Virus record (IMG/VR): IMGVR_UViG_3300043449_000890
Coordinates: 1-24,159 of that record
Length of the DNA: 24,159 bases
Strand: one strand, 5' to 3'
Origin: a virus
Position 1 is the first letter of the stretch; each line of letters opens with the position of its first letter. A model generated the notes under the pieces. That model saw only the letters and a list, made by a program, of their open reading frames with translations, was not told the origin of the DNA and searched no databases. Shown one piece after another: positions 15,770-20,979 of this stretch. Made by a program: the position numbers and the translations under genes.

Positions 15770-15816
15770 GTTGCCTATCCTTGCCAGGAGAACACCTGGC
15801 AGGGGTAGGGGGCAAC
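15770..15816 (+). other. Long stem-loop between small genes
   Basis: A 47-base region folds on itself: inner stem TGCCAGG (15782-15788) with CCTGGCA (15795-15801) around AGAACA, outer stem GTTGCC (15770-15775) with GGCAAC (15811-15816), and a partly paired middle (CTATCC with GGGTAG). It starts 3 bases after a stop codon and ends 14 bases before the GAAAGGG site of the next gene. No U-run follows. It is the most stable-looking of the intergenic hairpins. Confidence 0.55.
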
Positions 15817-15842
15817 TAGTCCCACTAGAGAAAGGGTACGAG

Positions 15843-16013
15843 ATGACGATAGAAGAGGCAAAGAGGTTGGTCGGTAATCAGGATACGGTAAGCCTACGTA
15901 ATATGAAGAAGGCGCTGGAGTTGCCTATCTCCCGATTTATGAACACGGCGGAAGATTGGCAACGCCTGGAGGCTGTAAAAGTAATTCTGAAGAGTAGAAA
16001 GGGTAAGAAATGA
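15843..16013 (+). CDS. Hypothetical small protein
   Basis: 56 residues: MTIEEAKRLVGNQDTVSLRN, then helices and a basic end KSRKGKK. The start is ATG 15843, with GAAAGGG at 15830-15836 six bases upstream. An earlier TTG at 15771 would be read through the preceding hairpin and is not favoured. Stop overlaps the next ATG (ATGA). No family recognised. Confidence 0.6.
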   Translation: MTIEEAKRLVGNQDTVSLRNMKKALELPISRFMNTAEDWQRLEAVKVILKSRKGKK

Positions 16014-16246
16014 AATGGAAGGATGACGTGAGATGTAACTATCAAAAGAGTTACCCTGGAAAGGCTCACTACTATTACTACGTATGGAAACAGAGAAAGG
16101 GTGTCTGGAAGGCGGGGCGGTTCTGGTTGGCTAGAGAGGTAGATTTCTGGGCAGAATCATTTACTACCGCAAAAGAGGCGCGGGCGTATTGTGAGCAATA
16201 CGATAAGGAGAAGGCGCTCACGATTATAGAAGAGGTGAAGGCGTGA
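16010..16246 (+). CDS. Hypothetical aromatic-rich protein
   Basis: 78 residues, rich in Trp and Tyr (KAHYYYYVWKQRKGVWKAG). The C-terminal half reads FTTAKEARAYCEQYDKEK, a helix common in small phage proteins. GAAAGGG at 15997-16003 is six bases before ATG 16010; the sequence 15997-16007 is identical to the site of the gene at 15355. Stop overlaps the next GTG (GTGA). Function unknown. Confidence 0.6.
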   Translation: MKWKDDVRCNYQKSYPGKAHYYYYVWKQRKGVWKAGRFWLAREVDFWAESFTTAKEARAYCEQYDKEKALTIIEEVKA

Positions 16247-16416
16247 AGAAATACACAGTACACGGGGCGTACGAGAACCCCAAGCGGGCGAGGAGTTACG
16301 CGAGATTCTCCTCGCGCTTGGATTACGATACGCGAGAAGAGGCGGAGAAGTTGCTCGAAGAGTGGAAGAGCGAGAGAGATTATCCCTATATGTGGATAGA
16401 GGAGGCGGGCGCGTGA
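16243..16416 (+). CDS. Hypothetical small protein, GTG start
   Basis: 57 residues: MKKYTVHGAYENPKRARSYA, then LDYDTREEAEKLLEEWKSER and a WIEEAGA end. It starts at GTG 16243 within the previous stop (GTGA) and ends the same way into the next gene. The TREEAEKLLEEW helix resembles the EA(E/R)xxL pattern of the 78-residue neighbour, so both may share a simple beta-hairpin plus helix fold. No function known. Confidence 0.55.
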   Translation: MKKYTVHGAYENPKRARSYARFSSRLDYDTREEAEKLLEEWKSERDYPYMWIEEAGA

Positions 16417-16601
16417 AGGTATCAGACCTAGCGGTACGAATCGGACAAGTCGGATATTTACGAAGTGAGGCTTTCCGTGTACCCGTGCGGGTACTAGATG
16501 GGAAGATGTCCTACGGGGAGCCTCGCTACCTCGTAACCCCAGAAGGGGGAGAGGGTCAGGCGTGGGTCAATGCGACACGGCTAAAGTTTCCTAGCGCGTA
16601 G
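16413..16601 (+). CDS. Hypothetical small protein
   Basis: 62 residues. The start is GTG 16413 (MKVSDLAVRIGQVGYLRSEA), overlapping the prior stop and preceded by GAGG. Beta-rich with alternating polar and apolar residues, e.g. FRVPVRVLDGKMSYGEPRYL, it resembles a small SH3-like barrel, but that is only an impression. It ends at 16601 before the third hairpin gap of the operon. Confidence 0.5.
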   Translation: MKVSDLAVRIGQVGYLRSEAFRVPVRVLDGKMSYGEPRYLVTPEGGEGQAWVNATRLKFPSA

Positions 16602-16614
16602 TGCTTGACTATCG

Positions 16615-16661
16615 GAGAGGGGCAAGGGTACCCTCTCTGGTAGCCGGATACTAGGCGACCG
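16615..16661 (+). other. Hairpins in the gap before the 116-residue gene
   Basis: GAGAGGG (16615-16621) pairs with CCCTCTC (16631-16637); inside the loop is the palindrome AGGGTACCCT, an alternative pairing. A second, weaker stem joins CTAGG near 16651 with CCTAG near 16663. A TTGACT hexamer lies at 16605-16610, but no -10 stands at the proper distance, so I do not call a promoter. The next gene's GAAAGGG follows at 16673. This repeats the hairpin-then-site layout of the two gaps upstream. Confidence 0.45.
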
Positions 16662-16685
16662 ACCTAGAACGGGAAAGGGTAAATG

Positions 16686-17036
16686 ATGGCAACACTTACG
16701 AAGAAAGAGAAAGAGCAGGAGAAAGAGTACGCGAAGGAGAGACTACTCTCCTATTATCTGAAGGAGGGGCAGACTGTTTACGTGCTACAACGTAGCGTGT
16801 CCTCCTCCGGTATGTCGCGTAACCTTAACCTCTTCACCGTCAATAATGGCAAGATAGAGGAGATTACCTACTACACGGCGCACGCTCTAGGCTGGCGCCT
16901 GGTGGAGAAAGACGGCCACCGCTCGCTACGGGTGGAGGGCGTGGGTATGGATATGGGTTTCCATACTGTCGAGAGCCTTTCCTTTGCTCTCTTTGGACTA
17001 GAGGGGCGTAACGCTCTCCGATATGAGAGGCTCTAA
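16686..17036 (+). CDS. Conserved hypothetical protein (SSSGMSR...GMDMGFH type)
   Basis: 116 residues. Two ATGs stand in a row (16683, 16686); the second is chosen since GAAAGGG at 16673-16679 is then six bases away, like its sister genes. Motifs: TVYVLQRSVSSSGMSRNLNL, a Tyr-rich centre, then LRVEGVGMDMGFHTVESL. I know this combination (an SGMSR segment and a late G-x-GMDMGF segment) from small proteins of many phages, plasmids and bacteria; no function has been assigned to my knowledge. The conserved Gly/Met/Asp/His residues look like a binding or active site. Confidence 0.75.
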   Translation: MATLTKKEKEQEKEYAKERLLSYYLKEGQTVYVLQRSVSSSGMSRNLNLFTVNNGKIEEITYYTAHALGWRLVEKDGHRSLRVEGVGMDMGFHTVESLSFALFGLEGRNALRYERL

Positions 17037-17037
17037 T

Positions 17038-17166
17038 ATGGACTGGATACTGGCGATATGGGGAGCGATTACGTTACTCTCAATACTGGGGGCGCTATCG
17101 CTCCTGGATATGGCGGAAGAGTTTCATAAAAGAGGGCTAGAGCGAGTACGAAAGGGGAACAAGTAA
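17038..17166 (+). CDS. Small single-span membrane protein
   Basis: 42 residues: MDWILAIWGAITLLSILGAL, then a polar helix FHKRGLERVRKGNK. One transmembrane segment at about 2-24 with a basic tail, so the tail is probably cytosolic. GAGAGG precedes ATG 17038, one base after the previous stop, and its own stop overlaps the next ATG (TAATG). Function unknown. Confidence 0.55.
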   Translation: MDWILAIWGAITLLSILGALSLLDMAEEFHKRGLERVRKGNK

Positions 17167-17309
17167 TGAAGATAGACACAAATGGAGATGTCGTAATATC
17201 GTGGGAAGAGTTGGCTCAACTCACGCACGCGAGGCAGGTAGAACTCTTCCACTTTTGCGGGTGTGAGTGGGGAGAGGTTTGGTATTCTGATTGTGAGGTG
17301 AGCGCGTAA
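17166..17309 (+). CDS. Hypothetical small Cys-containing protein
   Basis: 47 residues: MKIDTNGDVVISWEELAQLT, then FHFCGCEWGEVWYSDCEV. Three cysteines cluster near the end but without a full zinc-ribbon spacing. A GAAAGGGG site (17150-17157) lies about 9 bases before ATG 17166, which shares a base with the previous stop. Function unknown. Confidence 0.5.
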   Translation: MKIDTNGDVVISWEELAQLTHARQVELFHFCGCEWGEVWYSDCEVSA

Positions 17310-17419
17310 TGAGTAAGTGTATGAAATGCGGGTGCGCTGTGGACTACACCTCTAGCGCTGACGGCGAGCGCTGGAGTTGCCAGCGCTGTGGACAACCAAC
17401 ATCAGAAAGGGTGGAGTAA
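17309..17419 (+). CDS. Tiny zinc-ribbon-like protein
   Basis: 36 residues: MSKCMKCGCAVDYTSSADGE, then WSCQRCGQP. Two CxxC pairs (C4/C7 and C25/C28) separated by about 17 residues form a rubredoxin-like or zinc-ribbon knuckle. TAATG overlaps on both sides. Its 3' end contains GAAAGGG, the site for the next gene. Such a small ribbon could bind a protein or nucleic acid; role unknown. Confidence 0.55.
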   Translation: MSKCMKCGCAVDYTSSADGERWSCQRCGQPTSERVE

Positions 17420-17697
17420 TGAAAGTAACACTACTGGAAAAAGAAATTAGCCAATACTCATTAGACATTCTTGTAGAGAGAGACGGCGAAGAGTATCGAG
17501 TGAGCATCTCGTATAACGAGTATGACGGCTATGACGTAACTTTTCTCGATAAGGAAGGGAAAAGACTAGGGTATCCAGAGTGGGCAAAAGACTACGTGGA
17601 GGATAACCCAACTGGAGATAGCCTCGGTTACTGGTTAGAGAGTGAGATAGGTGGCTGGTTCCAATGGGAGCCAAGCAAAGAGGAGGCGAACGCATAA
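17419..17697 (+). CDS. Hypothetical acidic protein
   Basis: 92 residues: MKVTLLEKEISQYSLDILVE, then RVSISYNEYDGYDVTFLDKE and an acidic, Trp-rich tail. The start is ATG 17419, with GAAAGGG at 17405-17411; a longer reading from 17377 overlaps the zinc-ribbon gene. Alternating strands suggest a beta-sandwich. The net negative charge and small size recall DNA-mimic proteins, but nothing specific identifies it as one. Confidence 0.6.
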   Translation: MKVTLLEKEISQYSLDILVERDGEEYRVSISYNEYDGYDVTFLDKEGKRLGYPEWAKDYVEDNPTGDSLGYWLESEIGGWFQWEPSKEEANA

Positions 17698-17891
17698 TGA
17701 GTGAACACGTGTTAGTAATGTCGCTCAAAGGCGATGAGTTTGGCTGGCTGGTAGATTTCTATGACCTGACAGACCCCGACCCGAACCGGCTACCAGTAGC
17801 GGAAGGATACGCCAGAGACTGGCGCAAGGCAGTCGAGAAGGCGATAAAAAAGATTGACCTACCAGAAGGAGGGAACGAGGGTGAAGTGTAA
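17697..17891 (+). CDS. Hypothetical small protein
   Basis: 64 residues: MSEHVLVMSLKGDEFGWLVD, then YARDWRKAVEKAIKKIDLPE. The start is ATG 17697, overlapping the previous stop, with GGAGG upstream. A short beta part is followed by an amphipathic helix, a layout repeated in several neighbours. No function known. Confidence 0.55.
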   Translation: MSEHVLVMSLKGDEFGWLVDFYDLTDPDPNRLPVAEGYARDWRKAVEKAIKKIDLPEGGNEGEV

Positions 17892-18108
17892 CCAATGCGG
17901 GAAGGAGATTATCTCCGACCATTGGCGCAACGGGAGGAACCCGGCGCCTCTCTGCTCTTACCTCTGCCTACTTATCCAGGGGGAAGTGGACGAGATGGAG
18001 GAATACTATCGGGCGCTAGGTTCTACCGCGCCCGATGAGGAAATTGAGTACGCCAAACAACTAGGCAAAGAGAAGTACCAACGAGAGAGTGAGAGGGCGA
18101 GGATATGA
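17881..18108 (+). CDS. Small zinc-finger-like protein, GTG start
   Basis: 75 residues. GTG 17881 (MKCNQCGKEIISDHWRNGR) follows GGAGG; an earlier ATG at 17854 lies well inside the previous gene. It has CNQC near the start and CSYLC at about 24-28, a plausible four-cysteine zinc site, then an acidic helix (EVDEMEEYYRALGS). Overlaps the previous gene by 11 bases and the next by 4. Role unknown. Confidence 0.55.
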   Translation: MKCNQCGKEIISDHWRNGRNPAPLCSYLCLLIQGEVDEMEEYYRALGSTAPDEEIEYAKQLGKEKYQRESERARI

Positions 18109-18260
18109 AGATGCTTGAATTAGTTACTTGTCATATATGTCTAGAGGATATAGACCTAGATGAAAGTGTATGGGGAGATTCAGAGGGCAACGTAGATAAA
18201 CCTATCTACGCCTATTGCGTAGGGTGTCTACCAGCACAGAAAGAAGTAGGAAATGAGTGA
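18105..18260 (+). CDS. Small zinc-ribbon-like protein
   Basis: 51 residues: MKMLELVTCHICLEDIDLDE, then IYAYCVGCLPAQKE. Two CxxC pairs (C9/C12 and C38/C41) frame an acidic loop, the classic spacing of a small zinc ribbon. ATG 18105 shares ATGA with the previous stop; it runs 8 bases into the next gene. Third zinc-ribbon-like product of the operon. Function unknown. Confidence 0.55.
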   Translation: MKMLELVTCHICLEDIDLDESVWGDSEGNVDKPIYAYCVGCLPAQKEVGNE

Positions 18261-18531
18261 CCCAACAGCAACCTATCTGTATGAACGCAGTATGTTACAC
18301 AAGCGCAACGCAGAGAAACTCCTGGCTTCCCCTGCCCTCAATGGGCAGGAGGTAGTGAACGAGTTGATGTCTATGGTTCACTATCTGGAACTGGGAATGG
18401 CTAAGCAGAGAAGGGAGAGCGATACTCCCTGCTCTGAGTGTGGTTTCTATGAGTGGGATTCTGATAGCGCTCCACTAGAAAATTGTCAGACGTGTGGAAG
18501 GGAGAGAAATGACTTTCTCCACACAGTATGA
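18253..18531 (+). CDS. Hypothetical protein with C-terminal zinc ribbon
   Basis: 92 residues. The N-terminal half is helical (TYLYERSMLHKRNAEKLLAS). The C-terminal half holds CSECGFYEWDSD and CQTCGRERNDF, two CxxCG knuckles typical of zinc ribbons. ATG 18253 has an AGG-type site in the previous gene's end. It might be a small nucleic-acid-binding adaptor; no family recognised. Confidence 0.6.
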   Translation: MSDPTATYLYERSMLHKRNAEKLLASPALNGQEVVNELMSMVHYLELGMAKQRRESDTPCSECGFYEWDSDSAPLENCQTCGRERNDFLHTV

Positions 18532-18727
18532 GATAGTAACGCCGAACAAGTCTAAAGTCTTTACCAATGTGGAAGAGAGCGCGATAAAAAGATTCCTCGC
18601 TGAGCCTGGTTCCAGGCTATTCATTCGCGGTTGGTATGAGAACGACGACAAGACCCCACCAACGGAGCGATTAGATATTACAGAGATTATTCGGAAGGCG
18701 ATAGCACAGGGAAGGGGGAGAGGATGA
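18509..18727 (+). CDS. Hypothetical small protein
   Basis: 72 residues. The start is placed at ATG 18509 (MTFSTQYEIVTPNKSKVFTN), with GGAAGGGAGAG just upstream; an earlier ATG at 18494 is deeper inside the previous gene. It overlaps that gene by 23 bases. Mixed beta and helix: RLFIRGWYENDDKTPPTERL, then ITEIIRKAIAQGRGRG. Unknown function. Confidence 0.5.
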   Translation: MTFSTQYEIVTPNKSKVFTNVEESAIKRFLAEPGSRLFIRGWYENDDKTPPTERLDITEIIRKAIAQGRGRG

Positions 18728-18807
18728 GAGAGGTAGTTATCTGTGCGCTCGTTGCGATAGCAATAGCGTGGTTAATAATGGTGATAGAGGAGAAGATTAA
18801 CAGGTGA
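18724..18807 (+). CDS. 27-residue membrane peptide upstream of lysin
   Basis: MREVVICALVAIAIAWLIMV followed by IEEKINR. Nearly the whole peptide is one hydrophobic helix with a charged end. ATG 18724 overlaps the previous stop (ATGA) and GTG of the lysin gene overlaps its own stop (GTGA). Placed directly before a cell-wall enzyme, it may be a minimal holin or pinholin-like peptide or its regulator. That role is a guess from position and size. Confidence 0.45.
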   Translation: MREVVICALVAIAIAWLIMVIEEKINR

Positions 18808-19250
18808 ACCATAAGCGTAGGCTAGTGCTGGCTACCTTACTGGTACCGGTACTAGCCTTATTCATTCTTCCCCACGCGCAAGAGTGGGAGAGGGCGAAGT
18901 TCGTCCCTCCTAAAGAGATACCTGTAATACAAGCAAAGCACGACACAATGAAGGAGAAGAGGGCTAATGCGAAGATGGCTAAGGCGTACGCTCAGGCTGG
19001 CTTTGGATGGCAAGGGAGCGAGTGGAAATGTTTGCGAACTTTATGGACCTTTGAGAGCAGGTTTGATAGTAAGGCGAACAACCCTCGTAGTAGTGCCTTT
19101 GGTATCGCACAACTACTCAAAGAGACAAGCACCGACCCCGCTATCCAAATCCTTAAAGGATTGCGATACATCAAACATCGTTATTCAAGTCCCTGCCGAG
19201 CGTTGGCAAAGTGGAAGAGGGAGAAGGCAAGAGGTAATCCCTGGTACTAG
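18804..19250 (+). CDS. Membrane-anchored lytic transglycosylase-like lysin
   Basis: 148 residues. Residues 7-23 (LVLATLLVPVLALFILP) form a signal anchor. From about 68 the sequence reads GFGWQGSEWKCLRTLWTFES, then NPRSSAFGIAQ and RYIKHRYSSPCRAL. This W-x-C-L...E-S...NP-x-S-x-AxGI-x-Q...RY-x-SPC layout is that of small goose-lysozyme/SLT-fold enzymes of Actinobacteria, which cleave the peptidoglycan glycan backbone. Glu84 is the likely catalytic acid. GTG 18804 overlaps the previous stop. The anchor makes it a candidate signal-anchor-release endolysin or a virion/host wall-remodelling enzyme. It is the last gene of the rightward operon. Confidence 0.75.
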   Translation: MNHKRRLVLATLLVPVLALFILPHAQEWERAKFVPPKEIPVIQAKHDTMKEKRANAKMAKAYAQAGFGWQGSEWKCLRTLWTFESRFDSKANNPRSSAFGIAQLLKETSTDPAIQILKGLRYIKHRYSSPCRALAKWKREKARGNPWY

Positions 19251-19268
19251 GTTGTGATACACTAAGTG

Positions 19269-19309
19269 TGTAGCGTTGAGCGTATTCTTACCCTTTCCGC
19301 TCCGCTACA
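19269..19309 (+). ncRNA. 3'-UTR stem-loop whose loop is antisense to the early ribosome-binding motif
   Basis: After the lysin stop, TGTAGCG (19269-19275) pairs with CGCTACA (19303-19309), and GAGCG (19278-19282) with CGCTC (19298-19302), leaving a 15-base loop at 19283-19297. The loop reads TATTCTTACCCTTTC. Its complement GAAAGGGTAAGAATA is the ribosome-binding segment of the gene at 15355, and pairing can extend to 17 bases with one G:U (15341-15357). It lies directly before a terminator. It is a candidate 3'-UTR RNA acting on early messages; whether it exists as a stable RNA is not known. Confidence 0.45.
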
Positions 19310-19312
19310 TCT

Positions 19313-19345
19313 AAGCCCCGTCTACCCTTTCGGACGGGGCTTTCT
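19313..19345 (+). terminator. Terminator between convergent operons
   Basis: AAGCCCCGTC (19313-19322) pairs perfectly over 10 bp with GACGGGGCTT (19333-19342), followed by TTTCT-type Ts. The 10-base loop (19323-19332) is TACCCTTTCG, complementary to CGAAAGGGTA at 15340-15349. On the minus strand the stem also follows the FmdB-like stop (19344-19346) at once, so it could end both converging transcripts, although its T-run is poor on that side. Confidence 0.8.
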
Positions 19346-19520
19346 AATTGTCGGTAGAATAAAAGCCAGTACCCTTGAACTGGACTGAGGGCGCCGACCA
19401 CACGCGGGTCATCTGTACACCGCAGAAGTTACACGCAGGGTTCGGTCTATCTTCATCCACTCCGCGCTCTATCTCTAGGTAGTTAGCGCAGAACTCACAT
19501 CTATAAGGATAGAGGGGCAT
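19344..19520 (-). CDS. FmdB-type zinc ribbon protein
   Basis: 58 residues: MPLYPYRCEFCANYLEIERG, then CNFCGVQMTRVWSAPSVQFK, ending GTGFYSTDN. Two CxxC pairs (C8/C11, C30/C33) and the end pattern F-K-G-x-GFY-x-TD are hallmarks of the FmdB/CxxC_CxxC_SSSS putative regulator family. Such proteins occur in many actinophages, and their exact role is unsettled. ATG 19520 lies 20 bases inside the end of the previous gene. Its stop touches the terminator stem. Confidence 0.8.
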   Translation of the reverse strand: MPLYPYRCEFCANYLEIERGVDEDRPNPACNFCGVQMTRVWSAPSVQFKGTGFYSTDN

Positions 19521-19917
19521 AGAGTACCTTGCCTAACGAGGTGGGCAAAAAGCCCACAATTTTCCCTATTTTTGAGCGGTTTCCAAACTCGGTAGTAGCA
19601 GGCATAAGTCGCTCACTCCACTCTGGTTCGAACTCTTGTTGTAAATGGAAAGCGTATATTCCATCTGGTGTTGAGTTGATGTACCACGCATCGAGGTCTT
19701 GACTGTGAGCGTGGAGGACCAGGTTGTCCCATTTACTTTTCTCAATGAGCAAATCCGGATAGTGCGTTCGACGACACTTGAGTTCGGCATAGACTCCTGC
19801 TTTCTGTGACACACAATCAAAGGTGTCGTAGGTGTTACCCGATTTTATCAGGTCGTTGTAGTGGTAGGTCTTGAGGTACTCGAATAACTGAGCCTCTTGT
19901 AGTGTGCCTAACTCCAA
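19501..19917 (-). CDS. Putative PD-(D/E)XK-type nuclease-like protein
   Basis: 138 residues. The centre reads NTYDTFDCVSQKAGVYAELK then CRRTHYPDLLIEKSKW. An acidic residue (D31 or D34), a strand, and E45-x-K47 form the usual D...ExK metal-binding pattern of the restriction-endonuclease/resolvase fold. The start is TTG 19917, since GGAGGAG stands just upstream; it overlaps the sigma-like gene by 10 bases. The C-terminal half has no known domain. DNA ends, branched DNA or host DNA are possible substrates. The fold assignment is by motif only. Confidence 0.55.
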   Translation of the reverse strand: MELGTLQEAQLFEYLKTYHYNDLIKSGNTYDTFDCVSQKAGVYAELKCRRTHYPDLLIEKSKWDNLVLHAHSQDLDAWYINSTPDGIYAFHLQQEFEPEWSERLMPATTEFGNRSKIGKIVGFLPTSLGKVLYAPLSL

Positions 19918-20564
19918 GGATTATCTCCTCCGATGACTCGCTGTAACGCCTTGAGGGCGTTCTCGCACCGCCTATCGGCAGTAGATACTGAGCAACCAAA
20001 CATCTCTGCCATCTGCTGTAACTTCAACTCGTCATAGTAACGAGCCTTGATGTAGTCGCAGTGGTTGGTTTCATCTTTTCTATCTTGGTGTTCTAAGATT
20101 TCATAGCCACGTTTAATATCTATCAACATCGCCAGGAGATTACGTCCCTCGGATGGAGCAGAGGAGCGACGTGGCATACCATCATCCACTAACTGTTGCG
20201 CCTGCTCTAATAAGATTCCGTCAAAGATATTGCGGAGGATGTGCGGCATCATCTGTGCGATGGTGCTGGTCTCATAGAAGTATTCATCTCCGGTCAGATA
20301 ACCGGAGCGATGTGCCTTTTCTTTGCGAGCATAACGCTCGCACGCACGAAGTATCTGCCAACCTACACGCTTGAGATTATATTTACGGGCTTCAGCATCT
20401 GGCTCATCAAATGCCTGACTGATATAGTCCACTCTGGTCACACACCAGAGCATCCCTTCTTGAACTAGGTCTTCCCTCTCTACCCAACGGCCGTACCTTC
20501 TGTGTACTACCGCTGCTCTCTCTTTCACCAACTCGTCGACGCCATCTGGAAGGATTCTAGTCAC
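19908..20564 (-). CDS. Sigma-70-like transcription factor
   Basis: 218 residues, GTG start at 20564 overlapping the previous gene by 8 bases. Residues about 22-48 (RRYGRWVEREDLVQEGMLW) resemble sigma region 2. Residues about 172-209 (KLQQMAEMFGCSVSTADRRC, then ENALKALQRV) form a region-4-type helix-turn-helix. The linker between them is longer than in ECF sigma factors and carries extra helices. Sigma-like proteins of this kind occur in actinophages and probably direct RNA polymerase to late promoters or modify host sigma use. Its neighbour in the same operon is WhiB, whose family contacts sigma region 4 in Actinobacteria. The target promoters are not known. Confidence 0.75.
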   Translation of the reverse strand: MTRILPDGVDELVKERAAVVHRRYGRWVEREDLVQEGMLWCVTRVDYISQAFDEPDAEARKYNLKRVGWQILRACERYARKEKAHRSGYLTGDEYFYETSTIAQMMPHILRNIFDGILLEQAQQLVDDGMPRRSSAPSEGRNLLAMLIDIKRGYEILEHQDRKDETNHCDYIKARYYDELKLQQMAEMFGCSVSTADRRCENALKALQRVIGGDNPWS

Positions 20565-20979
20565 AATCTATAATCGACTCCTTGATAGTAGGAGATAGGC
20601 TCAGTACCCTGATAGCAAGAAAGTCCAGGTAATTGCTGGCATCTGCCAACTCTTCAACCAACTCTCGGATGGTGTCATCCAAAGAGTATTGCTCAAACCT
20701 CTGACCAGTTGCGTGTGCGTACTGTGTCGCACCCACACCACGCACACGGCTGGCTCGGAGGGAGGCAAAAGATTCTATGAAGGACACAAGGTCCTCGGTG
20801 CTTACGCCTTTGCGGTAAGCCATTACAGCAGGGTGGTCTGCTAGTGGCGTACGGGTGGTATCTCTATCCACAGTCTCCCACGCTCCATATCTATCTCCAC
20901 TACACGAAACCCTAACCCATTCAAAATATAAATCACGCTGTCCATCGTTTCTCTTTCCATTAGAGGGCCAATCGTTCAC
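20557..20979 (-). CDS. Hypothetical protein with MazG-like C-terminal helices
   Basis: 140 residues. GTG 20979 follows GGAG and lies 20 bases inside the TOPRIM gene's end. The C-terminal part reads FEQYSLDDTIRELVEELADA then SNYLDFLAIRVLSL. The E-L-x-x-E-L-x-D-A-x-N-Y-L pattern is like those in MazG-type or dATP/dGTP pyrophosphohydrolase-like phage proteins, where acidic helices bind magnesium. The N-terminal half (VSCSGDRYGAWETVDRDTTR) is not recognised. A nucleotide-pool role in the replication operon is possible but unproven. Confidence 0.5.
   Translation of the reverse strand: MNDWPSNGKRNDGQRDLYFEWVRVSCSGDRYGAWETVDRDTTRTPLADHPAVMAYRKGVSTEDLVSFIESFASLRASRVRGVGATQYAHATGQRFEQYSLDDTIRELVEELADASNYLDFLAIRVLSLSPTIKESIIDCD

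Noticed and set aside
16605-16640. Internal promoter starting at TTGACT (16605)
   Set aside because: No -10 hexamer stands 16-18 bases downstream; the DNA there is a GC-rich hairpin.
19621-19640. tRNA-like GGTTCGAA segment
   Set aside because: Lies in coding DNA and no cloverleaf arms could be drawn around it; no tRNA gene seen anywhere in the window.
19566-19820. 84-residue minus frame within the PD-(D/E)XK-like gene
   Set aside because: Fully inside a better-supported gene in another frame, no motif.
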